Source of the DNA: Anaeroglomus sp964550565
Lineage (GTDB): Bacteria > Planctomycetota > Phycisphaerae > Sedimentisphaerales > Anaerohalosphaeraceae
Length of the DNA stretch: 36,636 nucleotides
Assembly (NCBI GenBank): GCA_964550565.1
Contig: CAZKAI010000039.1
Coordinates: 1 to 36,636 of the forward strand
Direction: 5' to 3'
Numbering within the stretch: the stretch's first letter is position 1; each line of letters opens with the position of its first letter. A program made the translations under genes and the position numbers. This document shows positions 1-9,282 of the stretch, in pieces. The notes below the pieces were generated by a model. The model was given only the letters and a program-made list of their open reading frames with translations. It searched no databases and was not told the origin of the DNA.

Positions 1-20
1 AATTAATCCTCGGACTATGC

Positions 21-53
21 AAGGGTTTGTCATTGCGGCAAACCCTTTTTTTT
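21..53 (+). terminator. Rho-independent terminator of a gene upstream of the window
   Basis: A perfect 9-bp stem (AAGGGTTTG at 21-29, CAAACCCTT at 39-47) closes a 9-nt loop and runs straight into a T tract. It would end a plus-strand transcript coming from beyond the left edge. Confidence 0.85.
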
Positions 54-122
54 CCTTTGCATATTGTTTGTGCCGACGTCAGGGATGGCCTGGCGGCGGT
101 TTGATATCATCTCCAATGCGGG

Positions 123-151
123 CTTGACAATCCCTTCGGCTCCCTTTATTG
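123..151 (+). promoter_or_regulatory. Sigma70-type promoter for the coiled-coil membrane protein gene
   Basis: TTGACA (123-128) and TATTGT (146-151) are separated by 17 bp and lie 25 bp before the start codon at 177. This fits the housekeeping consensus well. It follows the terminator at 21-53, so the gene probably has its own transcription unit. Confidence 0.6.
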
Positions 152-176
152 TGCCGAGACAAAGAAAGGGATTTTT

Positions 177-1553
177 ATGCAAAATGCGGCCAAAATGAAA
201 TGGATACTTGCCGGTTTGCTGGCGATGCTGATTTTATGTGAGGGTTGTACGCAACGACCGAAAGCAGTTTCCGCCCGCGGGGCGGATATTGTAGCTCCTT
301 CGCTGGACCAGGAGGCACTCCAGAGTGATTTGAATCGTTTTGAAGAGTTGTTTATCCAGATTATCAAACAATCCACAGTCCAAGTCGAGCAGGATTATCC
401 GGATTTAGATGTAAAACGAACCAATTTGTTATTAAATACGCGGTTATCAAATGCCATACGAACCCTCTCGGAAACCACATCTCCGCTAGTCGGCCTGATT
501 GAATACTGGGAATTATCTGTACGACTGCATTCCTATTTTGCTAATGGTCCTGGGAAATCCCTCTATCAACAAGCTCAGCCGGACATGCTCAAGGCTGCCC
601 AAAAAGCCAAAGATGAAATTGAACAGATTGCAGCGGACTATTTGCCGGCAGACCTTTTGGAAGGGACACGCGTCCAGGTCTATCAATTTGCCAAAGAAAA
701 TCCAGTCCAGGGAACCATGGGCAATCTGATTGTGTATGCGACCGTTGATAAAGCCGAAGAATTCAGCCAGTTCAGGAAAGTACTGAATATCCCGCTGGCA
801 CCCATTCGGGCTATGGAGGGCGTTGATAAAACCGCGGTAGCGATTGACCGGTTTACAGATTCGGCAAGTCGATTTAACGATATTCTCAAGTCGATGCCTG
901 AGTCGGCGCGATGGGAGATGACACTGTTTTTATATGATTTGCAAAATAATGAAATGACCAAGTCGTTCCTGAAAAATATGCAGGAATTCAATACGAACAG
1001 CCGTCAGATGGTCGAGCTGGCGGGGAAAATGCCGCAGGATGTGCGGGAGGAATTGAGTGTTTTGATAGACCAGGTGGAGCAGAAACAGAAATCAATCCAG
1101 GAGACCATCAGCCAGGTAGAGGCGGCGTCAAATTCTCTGAACACCACCGCCGCCAGTCTGCAGCAGACTGCCTCGAGCTGGCAGCTTGCGGCAGATTCCA
1201 CCACCCAAACCCTTCACGCATGGCAGGCGATTTCTGAACAATCGTCATCCAAACCTGCACCATCGGAGCCTATCCGCCCGGAGGATATTCAGAAGGTTGC
1301 GGTGGAAATTCAGAATGCCACACGGGAACTGCGGCTTTTAATGTCGGATTTGCAGACTTTGACTCAATCGGAGGGTGTAAACCAGATTCAGGATGCGGTC
1401 AATCGCAACATTCTTGCCGGACAGGCATCCGCCCAGGCGGTGGTGGATCATCTGGCCTGGCGTCAGATTCAGATTCTATGCGGAATATTTGTCGTGTGGC
1501 TTGCAGTCAGGCTGATTGGACGAAGACGAAAAAAGGAATCATCCGCCCAGTGA
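177..1553 (+). CDS. Coiled-coil membrane-anchored protein of unknown function
   Basis: No family was recognised. The 458-residue product opens with a hydrophobic segment (about residues 8-22) that ends in CEGC, an imperfect lipobox, so it could be a lipoprotein or an N-terminally anchored periplasmic protein. The middle (about 270-345 and 370-400) is rich in Q, E, S and A and predicted to form long coiled coils of the kind seen in chemoreceptor or tethering proteins. A second hydrophobic segment near the C-terminus (about 430-446) is followed by a basic tail, RRRKK. AAAGGG precedes the ATG at 177; an in-frame Met at residue 7 is an alternative start. The 3' end overlaps the convergent kinase-like gene by 15 bp. 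A role in envelope organisation is only inferred from topology and neighbours. Confidence 0.8.
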   Translation: MQNAAKMKWILAGLLAMLILCEGCTQRPKAVSARGADIVAPSLDQEALQSDLNRFEELFIQIIKQSTVQVEQDYPDLDVKRTNLLLNTRLSNAIRTLSETTSPLVGLIEYWELSVRLHSYFANGPGKSLYQQAQPDMLKAAQKAKDEIEQIAADYLPADLLEGTRVQVYQFAKENPVQGTMGNLIVYATVDKAEEFSQFRKVLNIPLAPIRAMEGVDKTAVAIDRFTDSASRFNDILKSMPESARWEMTLFLYDLQNNEMTKSFLKNMQEFNTNSRQMVELAGKMPQDVREELSVLIDQVEQKQKSIQETISQVEAASNSLNTTAASLQQTASSWQLAADSTTQTLHAWQAISEQSSSKPAPSEPIRPEDIQKVAVEIQNATRELRLLMSDLQTLTQSEGVNQIQDAVNRNILAGQASAQAVVDHLAWRQIQILCGIFVVWLAVRLIGRRRKKESSAQ

Positions 1554-2909
1554 GTCGGTAATTCGGGCGATATCCTTGCGGCGATAATAGCCAAACAGAA
1601 ACCCAAGCCGGTGGACTTTCAGTGAATCCAGGTCGATGAGGACAGGGCCATGGTTGGTGATGATGATATTGGCTCGTTTGAGGTCGCCGTGGGTGATGCG
1701 GTATAATTCCATTTGCTGGAGAATCTGTTCGACCTGTCCCATCATCTGGATTTGCTGTTCCTCGGGAATCGAGACATCCTTCATATAATTATCCAGCTTC
1801 TGGCCTTCGACGAATTCATTAATAATATACGAGCAATACAGCAGCAGGCCTCTTCGCTTTTCAATAAATGCAAGGGGGGCCGCAGTGGGAATATTGAGCC
1901 AGTTGAGGCGATGACCGTGCAGCCAGCAGCGCCTGGCCCGGCTGCTTCGGATGGTCTGTCGGAAGGAATGCCAGAATCCCTTGTGATTGTAGCGTTTGAC
2001 GACGACGGTCTTGCCGTTAATTTCCATGCTGACGACAAAACAGGTGTTGCCGCGTTTGAGTATCTTTCCGCGGCTCATCCATAAATCAATCTGGGATGGA
2101 AGCTCGGCTGCGTGGCGGGCATCGAACAGGTTTTTGACAAACATCCCGCGGAAGGTTGCGGTTTTCAGAGCCAGATACCGCTTGCTGGTGCGAAGCGTTT
2201 TCTTTAGAGAGCGGCCAATGATGCGTGTTCTTTGTGCCCGGATCATCCGCAGGATGCTTTCGGTCAGCCAGGGCCGGGTGGTCAGGCCACGGACGGCGAA
2301 ATATTTGCGGATGAAGACCTCCATCTGCGGTTCATCATCGGCCGGCCAATTCACACAGAGCATGGCCAGTTGGGCAAAGCCTTTTTTGACGGCGACCGGC
2401 TGGTCATAAAATTTGATTTGGGCTGGGTCCAGGATATAAATGCGGTTGTCAGCCCAGAGAAAATTACCCAGATGCATATCTTTTTGGAGAATGCCGTGGA
2501 TATGCAGATGGGCCAACTGGCTGATGACCGACAGCAGCAGACTTTCTCGTTTGCCACGGTCGGCAGAAGTTTGAAACAGGGTAAATACATCTCCGGCATG
2601 GGGGATATATTCGGTGGCCAGTGCCCAATCGCCCTTGTCGGTTTTGCCGTAAAACAGCGGTTCCGGACGAAGAATTTGCAGATTCCGCAGTTTCTGGAGG
2701 GCGTTCCACTCCCGCATGACATGGCGGTAGGCACTGAAGCGGCGTCTGAACACCTTGACAATGACGGGCTGATCCTGCCAGAGGGCGGAGAATATCCGCC
2801 GTGTGCCGGGTACCTCGCGAATCAGGCGGCATTCCCGGCAAATAAAACCGCCGGTACGCTGACCGGCGGGATAAACCGTGATTTCTGGCAGGTTTTCTGC
2901 TGTCTGCAT
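1539..2909 (-). CDS. Tandem LPS-kinase-like (WaaP/RIO-type) protein with two kinase domains
   Basis: The 456-residue protein carries two lipopolysaccharide-kinase-type domains in series. The N-terminal domain has a VIVK lysine (K52), a catalytic loop QKDMHLGNF with D144 and N149, and a metal-binding D161 in ILDPAQ. The C-terminal domain repeats the pattern: VVVK (K305), HGDLKRANI (D409, N414) and LIDLDS (D426). Both therefore look catalytically competent. The family phosphorylates heptose or Kdo in the LPS inner core at the cytoplasmic face of the membrane. The lpxD/lpxI genes and a GT9 glycosyltransferase nearby support an LPS role, but the acceptor cannot be read from sequence. The start has AGGA 6 nt upstream. 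The gene is convergent with the upstream plus-strand gene and overlaps it by 15 bp. Confidence 0.8.
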   Translation of the reverse strand: MQTAENLPEITVYPAGQRTGGFICRECRLIREVPGTRRIFSALWQDQPVIVKVFRRRFSAYRHVMREWNALQKLRNLQILRPEPLFYGKTDKGDWALATEYIPHAGDVFTLFQTSADRGKRESLLLSVISQLAHLHIHGILQKDMHLGNFLWADNRIYILDPAQIKFYDQPVAVKKGFAQLAMLCVNWPADDEPQMEVFIRKYFAVRGLTTRPWLTESILRMIRAQRTRIIGRSLKKTLRTSKRYLALKTATFRGMFVKNLFDARHAAELPSQIDLWMSRGKILKRGNTCFVVSMEINGKTVVVKRYNHKGFWHSFRQTIRSSRARRCWLHGHRLNWLNIPTAAPLAFIEKRRGLLLYCSYIINEFVEGQKLDNYMKDVSIPEEQQIQMMGQVEQILQQMELYRITHGDLKRANIIITNHGPVLIDLDSLKVHRLGFLFGYYRRKDIARITDSLGG

Positions 2910-3098
2910 GAAGCATCCTGTACAGGGATCGTCCGCTTTTATTTTTCAAGCGGCATTTATCCCAGCCTTGTATCACAAGCCGCCCGTTAAGTCAAGGCCG
3001 GATATGAAGATGGAGGCAATGGCGGAAGAATATATCTATGGAAAATTGGAAATATTTTAGTATAATCATCCGTTACACTTGGGTAATTCAGGAAGACT

Positions 3099-4307
3099 AT
3101 GAGTGACGTTTTTTTTGTTATAGCATGTATTTTACTGGTTGGGCAATTACTGATCACCCTTCAGGTCATCGGCAATACACGGTATGCGCTGAAAAAATCA
3201 GAAAAGGTGCGTGACTGGTACCGGCCGTCGGCGATTCTGATTGTACCCTGCAAGGGGCTGGACGCAGCATTTGAACAGAATATTCTGTCTTTTTTTCATC
3301 AGGACTATCAGCCCTACCGGTTGTGGTTTGTCGTGGAAGACACATCTGACCCGGCATGCGCTCAATTAAATCAAATCATCGGTCGCTACAGCCCCCAGTC
3401 GTCGGCTCATGAAATCCGGGTGTTTGTGGCGGGAAAGACGGCCGGCTGCAGCCAGAAGCTGCATAATATTCTGTTTTGTTACCGGCAGATTCCGGCGGAT
3501 GTGGAAGTACTAGTCTTTGCCGATTCGGATGCCTGTGCCGACAACGACTGGCTGAGCCATATTGTGTATCCGTTCCATTCCGGCAAAAAAGGAGCCGCCA
3601 GCGGGTATCGCTGGTTTGTCCCGAAAACCAACAATACGGCAACACTGGCTTTGTCCTGCATTAATGCCGTGGTAGGGCAGGTTCTGGGCAATACTCGGTT
3701 TAATCAGGCATGGGGCGGGTCCATGGCCATTCCGGCATCCACATTCCGGGAACTGGATCTGGAGACTATCTGGTCCAGGTCGATCAGTGACGACCTGACG
3801 CTCAGTTCCGCGGTGCGGCGATCCGGCAAAAAAATGATTTATGTGCCATCCTGCATGGTGGCATCCTATGAGACGACAACGTGGCCGAAATTGTTTGAAT
3901 TTGTTCGCCGGCAGTTTCTGATTACCCGCGTGTATGCCATCCGAACCTGGCTGTTCGGACTGTTCAGCATCCTGTTCAGTGTGGGCGGGCTTTGGCTGAT
4001 GATTGGGACCGCGGCTTTTGCCCGGCATATACAGGATAAAAATGCGATGTTCTTTGCAATCACTGCAGCGGCAATTCTGCTGGCTCAGTTTGCCCGGGCG
4101 GTCATTCGTCAACGAATGATTTCTCATCTGCTGGTAAAAGATATAAAAGCCATGCGAGCGGCGGCCTGGGCGGATATCTTGTTGTTCTGGGTATGGGGGA
4201 TTATTCTTCTGATTGGGATTATCAGTTCGGCTTTTGGCAAGACCATCTGCTGGCGCGGGATACGCTATCGCATGAACAGCCCGCTGGATGTGGTTGTTGA
4301 ACAATAA
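3099..4307 (+). CDS. Membrane glycosyltransferase of the ceramide glucosyltransferase (GT21/GT2) type
   Basis: This 402-residue protein has an N-terminal membrane anchor (about 4-24), a GT-A catalytic domain and several C-terminal membrane segments (about 283-375). GT21 landmarks are present: ADSD at 141-144 for metal and nucleotide-sugar binding, SDD at 230-232, and RRQFLITR at 270-277, which resembles the family's (Q/R)xxRW motif. Related bacterial enzymes (HpnI, bacterial glucosylceramide synthases) transfer a sugar from a UDP donor to a lipid on the cytoplasmic side. The lipid acceptor here is unknown. AGGAAG precedes the ATG by a few bases. A TATAAT at 3061-3066 could be its -10, but no good -35 was seen. 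The gene is convergent with lpxI. Confidence 0.8.
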   Translation: MSDVFFVIACILLVGQLLITLQVIGNTRYALKKSEKVRDWYRPSAILIVPCKGLDAAFEQNILSFFHQDYQPYRLWFVVEDTSDPACAQLNQIIGRYSPQSSAHEIRVFVAGKTAGCSQKLHNILFCYRQIPADVEVLVFADSDACADNDWLSHIVYPFHSGKKGAASGYRWFVPKTNNTATLALSCINAVVGQVLGNTRFNQAWGGSMAIPASTFRELDLETIWSRSISDDLTLSSAVRRSGKKMIYVPSCMVASYETTTWPKLFEFVRRQFLITRVYAIRTWLFGLFSILFSVGGLWLMIGTAAFARHIQDKNAMFFAITAAAILLAQFARAVIRQRMISHLLVKDIKAMRAAAWADILLFWVWGIILLIGIISSAFGKTICWRGIRYRMNSPLDVVVEQ

Positions 4308-4321
4308 AACCGGCGGATAAA

Positions 4322-5164
4322 TCAGTGCCCGACGACCGCGATTCCGAGTTTGTCCGCAAGTTCGAGGGTTTTTTGCTTGTCGATGATAATCGTCTTGTGT
4401 TTTTCGACTACGACACAGCAGGCCTTGTTTTTGGCAAGACTTTCGATGGTATCGGGGCCAATGCAGGGGACATCAAATCGCATATCCTGTTTGGGCTTGG
4501 CGGATTTGAGCAGGGTCCAGGCACCTTTTTTGCAAAGCTGGCCGGCCCGAACAATCATTTCGGCAGTGCCCTCGATGGCCTCAACGGCAATAATTTCACG
4601 TTCCTTGACGGCGATGGCCTGACCGATATCGAGTCTGCCGACTTCCATGACCATCGGCCAGCCGAATTCGATGTCCGCCAATACCGAGGCCGGGGGCCGG
4701 GTGCGGGTCATGACGCCATCATCAGCCATTGAGTCTTTGCAGTATTGAGTTGAATCCACCAAAATAATCCCTCCGCTGGCCAGTTCATCGGCAATTGCGT
4801 TGAGTACCGAATCGTTCCGTTTGTCCTGTTTACGCAGTCTCCAGTACCATATCCTCAGGGCACGCCAGTCCGGCAGATATTTTACAAGCCGCCACGGCGT
4901 ATAAATTTTTGTTTTTGCCACGCGGCCTACCATAATGGTATCGCGGACGCCATGACGCCGGAGTTTTCGCATCCAGCCGCCGGGACGTGCGATTGCGGCG
5001 TTAAAAAAGACATCAACATACTGGGCTAATTCCGGCTCTACACTGTCTGTCAGTCCGGCACAGATAACTTTCAGTCCGGCTTTTTTGGCACCCTGAGCCA
5101 CCAGAAACGGCAGGCGGCCCTGGCCGGCAATAAGACCTAAAATGTGCTGCGATGACTCACTCAC
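4322..5164 (-). CDS. lpxI: UDP-2,3-diacylglucosamine pyrophosphatase LpxI
   Basis: LpxI hydrolyses UDP-2,3-diacylglucosamine to lipid X and UMP, the fourth step of lipid A synthesis, and replaces LpxH in many bacteria. The 280-residue product fits the family in length and shows the N-terminal LGLIAGQGRLPFLVA block, RKQDKRNDSVLNAIA in the middle, and the C-terminal DMRFDVPCIGPDTIE segment containing the conserved aspartate region. The start is GTG at 5164, which overlaps the lpxD stop by 8 bp, so the two genes are translationally coupled. It is the last gene of the minus-strand envelope run. Confidence 0.93.
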   Translation of the reverse strand: MSESSQHILGLIAGQGRLPFLVAQGAKKAGLKVICAGLTDSVEPELAQYVDVFFNAAIARPGGWMRKLRRHGVRDTIMVGRVAKTKIYTPWRLVKYLPDWRALRIWYWRLRKQDKRNDSVLNAIADELASGGIILVDSTQYCKDSMADDGVMTRTRPPASVLADIEFGWPMVMEVGRLDIGQAIAVKEREIIAVEAIEGTAEMIVRAGQLCKKGAWTLLKSAKPKQDMRFDVPCIGPDTIESLAKNKACCVVVEKHKTIIIDKQKTLELADKLGIAVVGH

Positions 5165-6197
5165 CCGGCTGATCCAGCTTTTCGATCTTTTCGAGTTTGC
5201 GTTCCAGTTCCTTGATTTTCTTTTTCATGTCCGGCAGATATTCAATCAGGCTGTAGGCCCTGCGAGCGACACTGGCGTCAATGGCTGGCGTACCAACGAT
5301 GGTCGCGCCATCGGGGACATCATTGACGACGCCGGCTTTGGCACCGACTTTAACAAGATTGCCCACCTTGATATGGCCAACCACGCCGACCTGACCGCCG
5401 AGAACCACGTGGTGGCCGAGTGTGGCCGACCCTGCGACACCGACCTGGGGTACGAGCAGGCAATGCGGGCCGATTTTGGTGCCGTGGCCGATGGCGACAG
5501 AGTCACCGATTTTGCTGCCTTTGCCAATGATGGTGTCATCGAGAGTGCCGCGTTCAATGGCGCAGCCCGAGCCGATTTCTACATCATCTTCGAGAATAAC
5601 CCTGCCGATTTGAGGAATTTTATGATGGACGCCCTTGTGGGTGGCAAAGCCGAAGCCATCCTGCCCAATTGAGGCATTGGATTGAATAATGACACGGTTG
5701 CCAATGATGGTGCTGTCATAAATCACGGTATTCGGATATAAAATACAATCATCACCGATTTTGACGTTGGGGCCGATGAAAACACCGGAATAGACCTGAC
5801 AGTTTTTACCGATAATGGCATTTTCGCTGATGGAAGCAAAAGGATGCACATTGCATCCGGCCCCAAGTTGGGCGGTTTTGTCGATGGATGCCTGGCTGCT
5901 GATGCCAGTGGCGGGATGTTTGCGATGGCCATGAAGCGAGACTACGATCTGCATAAAAGCATAGTAAGGATCTTCGGCAATCAGCAGGGCGGCCGGAGAT
6001 TCTACCGATTCAGAAGCTATGACCACAGATGCCCTGGTGGACTTGACCTGCGGCAAATACTTTTTGTTGCTGAAAAACGTGATCTGGCCGGGGCCTGCCT
6101 TGTCAAGGGTCGAGGCGCCATGGATGGCTAAGGTGCCGTCACCAATCACTTTACCGCCGACGAGGGCGGCTAATTCCTGTAATGTTTTACTCTGCAT
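5157..6197 (-). CDS. lpxD: UDP-3-O-acylglucosamine N-acyltransferase LpxD
   Basis: LpxD adds the N-linked hydroxyacyl chain to UDP-3-O-acylglucosamine, the third step of lipid A synthesis, using acyl-ACP in the cytoplasm. The 346 residues include the N-terminal uridine-binding domain (GASTLDKAGPGQITFFSN) and a long left-handed beta-helix of hexapeptide repeats (about 100-310), with the expected active-site histidine in VAIGHGTKIG. The C-terminus is a charged helix (KKKIKELERKLEKIEKL). AGGA lies 9 nt before the ATG. The gene is followed at once by lpxI, the next known lipid A enzyme. LpxA, LpxC and LpxB are not in the window. Confidence 0.95.
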   Translation of the reverse strand: MQSKTLQELAALVGGKVIGDGTLAIHGASTLDKAGPGQITFFSNKKYLPQVKSTRASVVIASESVESPAALLIAEDPYYAFMQIVVSLHGHRKHPATGISSQASIDKTAQLGAGCNVHPFASISENAIIGKNCQVYSGVFIGPNVKIGDDCILYPNTVIYDSTIIGNRVIIQSNASIGQDGFGFATHKGVHHKIPQIGRVILEDDVEIGSGCAIERGTLDDTIIGKGSKIGDSVAIGHGTKIGPHCLLVPQVGVAGSATLGHHVVLGGQVGVVGHIKVGNLVKVGAKAGVVNDVPDGATIVGTPAIDASVARRAYSLIEYLPDMKKKIKELERKLEKIEKLDQPGE

Positions 6198-6259
6198 TCA
6201 GTTGTATCCTGTTTAGTATTCGAAATTTATGGAGGATTATAGCGTTTTTGGCAGGAGCG

Positions 6260-7294
6260 TCAATGATTTTGCGGCTGTTTTGGGGGCAATAGTCTACTAA
6301 TTGCATCCACTACTTGCTGTTGAGCATTCGTGGAGTCTGTCTGGAAACTGTCCGGAGGACATACGACAGCGATGGATTCAGAGCCTATTGGACTGTAAAT
6401 AGCTGGATCAGTGGGGCCGAAGATTGTAATGGTTTTTTTGCCCATCGCGCCGGCCAGATGAGCAACACCGCTGTCGTTGCCGAGGAAAAAGTCTGCACAG
6501 AACAGGATTTTGAGTACCTGCTCAAGGGAGATATCAGATATTACCGGCCCTGTGTGGCGTAATTTGTGCATATCATCTGCGCTGAAGCGTTCCAGTTCGG
6601 CAGGGCCAAGGAGAAAGGCCGGCTCGATTTGTTTGGTCCGAAGGTGTTGGGCAACTGCAAGGAAATTGTCGAGGTGCCAGCACTTGTGTCTGCCGCCGCT
6701 GCCGGGGTGAATCAGGCAGATGCGGCAATCCGGAACTCCGAATTCCTGCAACAGATCATTGCCTTCCTGGAGGTCTTCGGGAAGAGGACGTATCAGGATA
6801 TTGGCATGGCTTTCGGAAATTGGACAATCGAGGAAATTCGACTCCACAAACCGACGGATATAAAACGATGCAGCGTGTTCAGGGGCTGTCGGGGCCAGCG
6901 GCAGCATGGTGACTTCGCCGGCGTGACTGCAATGGATGGTAAACAGCAGATTCTGTTCGAAGTGGTCGTGGCCATCACCAAGAAAGCTGATGACGTGTTC
7001 ATAGTCAGCAAAGGCTGCAATGAGACGGTCTTTTTCTTCGACGATAAAGTCGTTTACGGATTCGAAAAGTCTGTGGAATTGGATTTGTTCCATGGAGCGG
7101 ACACGGTCAATACAGGTTCTGCCGGGGTAGAATGAGATATAATCGGATCGGCCAATCAAGTGAACCAGCGAATAGCCGAGGGTGTTTTTCAGGAACGACG
7201 CCAGAGGCAGGATGAGAACGCAGTCGCCAATGGCTCCGGGGTGGATAATCGCGGCCTGACGAACGGTTTGTTGTGAGCAATAGTCCTGAGGCAT
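6260..7294 (-). CDS. Glycosyltransferase family 9 (heptosyltransferase-like)
   Basis: GT9 enzymes move ADP-heptose onto the LPS inner core in the cytoplasm. The product has the family's N-terminal HPGAIGDCVLILPLASF block, a central IHPGSGGRHKCWHLDNF donor-site motif, and the C-terminal GNDSGVAHLAGAMGKKTI and IFGPTDPAIYSP signatures. The start at 7294 (344 residues) is preferred because CAGGGA precedes it and the sequence begins just after the mnmA stop; a start at 7339 would overlap mnmA by 41 bp and has no support. It lies 62 bp upstream of lpxD. WaaC- or WaaF-like specificity cannot be decided. Confidence 0.88.
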   Translation of the reverse strand: MPQDYCSQQTVRQAAIIHPGAIGDCVLILPLASFLKNTLGYSLVHLIGRSDYISFYPGRTCIDRVRSMEQIQFHRLFESVNDFIVEEKDRLIAAFADYEHVISFLGDGHDHFEQNLLFTIHCSHAGEVTMLPLAPTAPEHAASFYIRRFVESNFLDCPISESHANILIRPLPEDLQEGNDLLQEFGVPDCRICLIHPGSGGRHKCWHLDNFLAVAQHLRTKQIEPAFLLGPAELERFSADDMHKLRHTGPVISDISLEQVLKILFCADFFLGNDSGVAHLAGAMGKKTITIFGPTDPAIYSPIGSESIAVVCPPDSFQTDSTNAQQQVVDAISRLLPPKQPQNH

Positions 7295-7298
7295 TGTG

Positions 7299-8354
7299 TT
7301 ATTCCCTGAGGGCTTTATCAATCCAGGCTCCTCCGGCAACCTGCATCCCTGATTCGGTGGAAATATAAATGACCGCAGCCTGGCCGGGCGTTACCGCAGA
7401 GACGGGCTGGTCGAAAACAATTCGCACGGAATCCATTTCGGGATAGACGGTTGCAGGGCTTCCCTTGTGGTTATATCGGATTTTCACGGTGGCTTTAAAG
7501 GGGGTCTGCGGGATATCTATCAGCCAGTTCATGTGTGCGGCAATCAGACTGGTGCTGAGTAAATCTTCTCTGGGACCAAGGATGACGGTGTTGGTCCGGC
7601 TGTCCAGTCCTACAACATACACAGGCTCGCCTATAGCAATTCGCAGGCCTCGCCGCTGGCCGATGGTGTATTGAAAAATGCCTTCGTGATGGCCAAGGAT
7701 CGTGCCGTTTTTATCGACCACATCGCCGGGGCGGTTGATGTTGGGGCAGAGCCGTCGCAGCAGGCCCGCGTAGTCGTTGTCCGGAATAAAACAGATTTCC
7801 TGCGAGTCGGCTTTGCCGTGAATGTGCAGGCCGAACTGGGCAGCCAACTGGCGGGTTTTATCTTTGGTCAAATCCGCCATCGGCAGCAGGATGTGGTTGA
7901 GTGTGTCGCGGCTGATCATTGACAAGACATAGGACTGGTCTTTGTTGGTATCCTGTGCCTGAAACAGACAGCTTGTGCCGTTAACTTGTCGGATTTGGGC
8001 ATAGTGGCCGGTGGCGATAAAGTCCGCCCCGCTGGAGGCAGCAAATTGCCAGAGCCTGCCGAATTTCATCAGGCGATTACACAGGACGCAGGGATTGGGC
8101 GTGCGGGCCTGGCGATATTCGCTGGTGAAATAATCGATAATTTCGTCAAACTCCTGGCGGAAATCAAGGACGTGCAATTCGATGCCGAGGGTGCGGCACA
8201 CTTGTTCGGCATCGGACTGGGCGGCCTGCCCGCCGTCGTGGGTAATCATGAATACGCCGCTGCACTCGTACCCCTGCCGGCAAAGCAGGGCGGCAGTGGC
8301 GGCGCTGTCCACACCTCCGCTGACTGCGACAAAGACCTTTTGGGCTGTTGTCAT
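7299..8354 (-). CDS. mnmA: tRNA-specific 2-thiouridylase MnmA
   Basis: MnmA installs the 2-thio group on the wobble uridine of tRNA-Lys, -Glu and -Gln, using ATP and sulfur relayed from a cysteine desulfurase. The 351-residue length is typical. The N-terminal PP-loop SGGVDSAA binds ATP. The catalytic cysteines lie in NPCVLCNRLMKFG and SQEICFIPDNDY, and the beta-barrel domain carries YTIGQRRGL. AGGA sits 8 nt before the ATG. It is a housekeeping gene embedded in an envelope gene run, and its stop is 4 bp from the next start, so the two are co-transcribed. Confidence 0.96.
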   Translation of the reverse strand: MTTAQKVFVAVSGGVDSAATAALLCRQGYECSGVFMITHDGGQAAQSDAEQVCRTLGIELHVLDFRQEFDEIIDYFTSEYRQARTPNPCVLCNRLMKFGRLWQFAASSGADFIATGHYAQIRQVNGTSCLFQAQDTNKDQSYVLSMISRDTLNHILLPMADLTKDKTRQLAAQFGLHIHGKADSQEICFIPDNDYAGLLRRLCPNINRPGDVVDKNGTILGHHEGIFQYTIGQRRGLRIAIGEPVYVVGLDSRTNTVILGPREDLLSTSLIAAHMNWLIDIPQTPFKATVKIRYNHKGSPATVYPEMDSVRIVFDQPVSAVTPGQAAVIYISTESGMQVAGGAWIDKALRE

Positions 8355-8399
8355 GTTACAGGTCCTGCCGGTGAAAAAACTGACTCTTGTGGCCGCAAC

Positions 8400-9260
8400 T
8401 TAATCTTTTTTCTGTTCGAAGATTCCCTTGAGGGCATCCGTGGCGCCTTTGCCGACGTCACCGGCTCCCTTAAGGAGGTTTTCGCCTGTCTTGCCGACTT
8501 CTTCGAGGGCGCCTTTGCCTGCTTCACTGACATTTTCAAGAATTTTTTGACCTTGCTGGGCCAATCCTTTGCCAATGGAATCGATCATGTCAATGGGCAG
8601 CAGGTCTTTGCCCTGTTCGGCAACGCCGCCGGCGATGGCGGTCAGAACTTTAGAAGTCAGTTCGGCTGCATTAACAGGTTTATCATTGCCGATGTCGTTT
8701 AAGACGATTGGATTGACTTTTAAAGTCACGGTATCGGCTTTGCCGGGAATCGGCAGCAGTTTGGCCTTGACCTGGACACCGTTGATAACCAGTTCCCGGA
8801 TGACTAATTTTTTGCCCGAGGATTCGGTGGTTGTATCGGCGGGTTTATCCGACTTGGGCAAATTGTTAAGAATGGCCTGCAGGTTATTTTCCGAAAGGCC
8901 TTTCTGTTCCAGAGTCAACTGGATATCGTCAAGCTGGATTTTCTGAATCTCAATCGTCTCACTGAGCAGGCTTTTGGTGTTCAATGCAACAGCGGCCTTT
9001 CCCATGGACATAAAGTCCGGGTGCTGATAGCCTTCAGGATTTTTGATATTTAATCCGGCCAGCTCGACTTTTCCGCCGAGGATGGACAGGTTTGCGTCCT
9101 GCAGACTGACCGGCACCTTCAGTGCAGCCGTACCGCCGGTCTCAACCCCCATTTTCAGCGCCTTGTTTCCGAACATCGTAAACAAGACAAAGATCAATAC
9201 CACCAGAAGTACAAGTATAATTCCCAACGCCGCAATTATTTTTCTGAATACCTTTTTCAT
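8400..9260 (-). CDS. AsmA-like inner-membrane-anchored protein
   Basis: The 286-residue protein has one strong N-terminal membrane helix (about 8-28, IIAALGIILVLLVVLIFVLF) and then a periplasmic beta-rich region (SLQDANLSILGGKVELAGL, VALNTKSLLSETIEIQKI) that resembles the start of AsmA/DUF748-type proteins. The last 90 residues are a low-complexity amphipathic G/K/A/E stretch ending in EQKKD. AsmA-type proteins are linked to lipid transfer or outer-membrane homeostasis; that role is inferred here. AAAGGA precedes the ATG. It is much shorter than AsmA itself. Confidence 0.75.
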   Translation of the reverse strand: MKKVFRKIIAALGIILVLLVVLIFVLFTMFGNKALKMGVETGGTAALKVPVSLQDANLSILGGKVELAGLNIKNPEGYQHPDFMSMGKAAVALNTKSLLSETIEIQKIQLDDIQLTLEQKGLSENNLQAILNNLPKSDKPADTTTESSGKKLVIRELVINGVQVKAKLLPIPGKADTVTLKVNPIVLNDIGNDKPVNAAELTSKVLTAIAGGVAEQGKDLLPIDMIDSIGKGLAQQGQKILENVSEAGKGALEEVGKTGENLLKGAGDVGKGATDALKGIFEQKKD

Positions 9261-9282
9261 CGCAGATTCCTTTCGTTTGGTC

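Noticed and set aside
2931..2954. CCGCTT/AAGCGG hairpin upstream of the tandem kinase gene
   Set aside because: The 6-bp stem has no T tract on the relevant strand and no link to a start codon or promoter; it is not distinctive enough.
2232..2990. 252-codon plus-strand ORF
   Set aside because: It is antisense to the tandem kinase gene, whose catalytic motifs are complete.
3510..4304. 264-codon minus-strand ORF
   Set aside because: It is antisense to the GT21-like glycosyltransferase gene, has biased composition (many H, P, R, N) and no family motifs.
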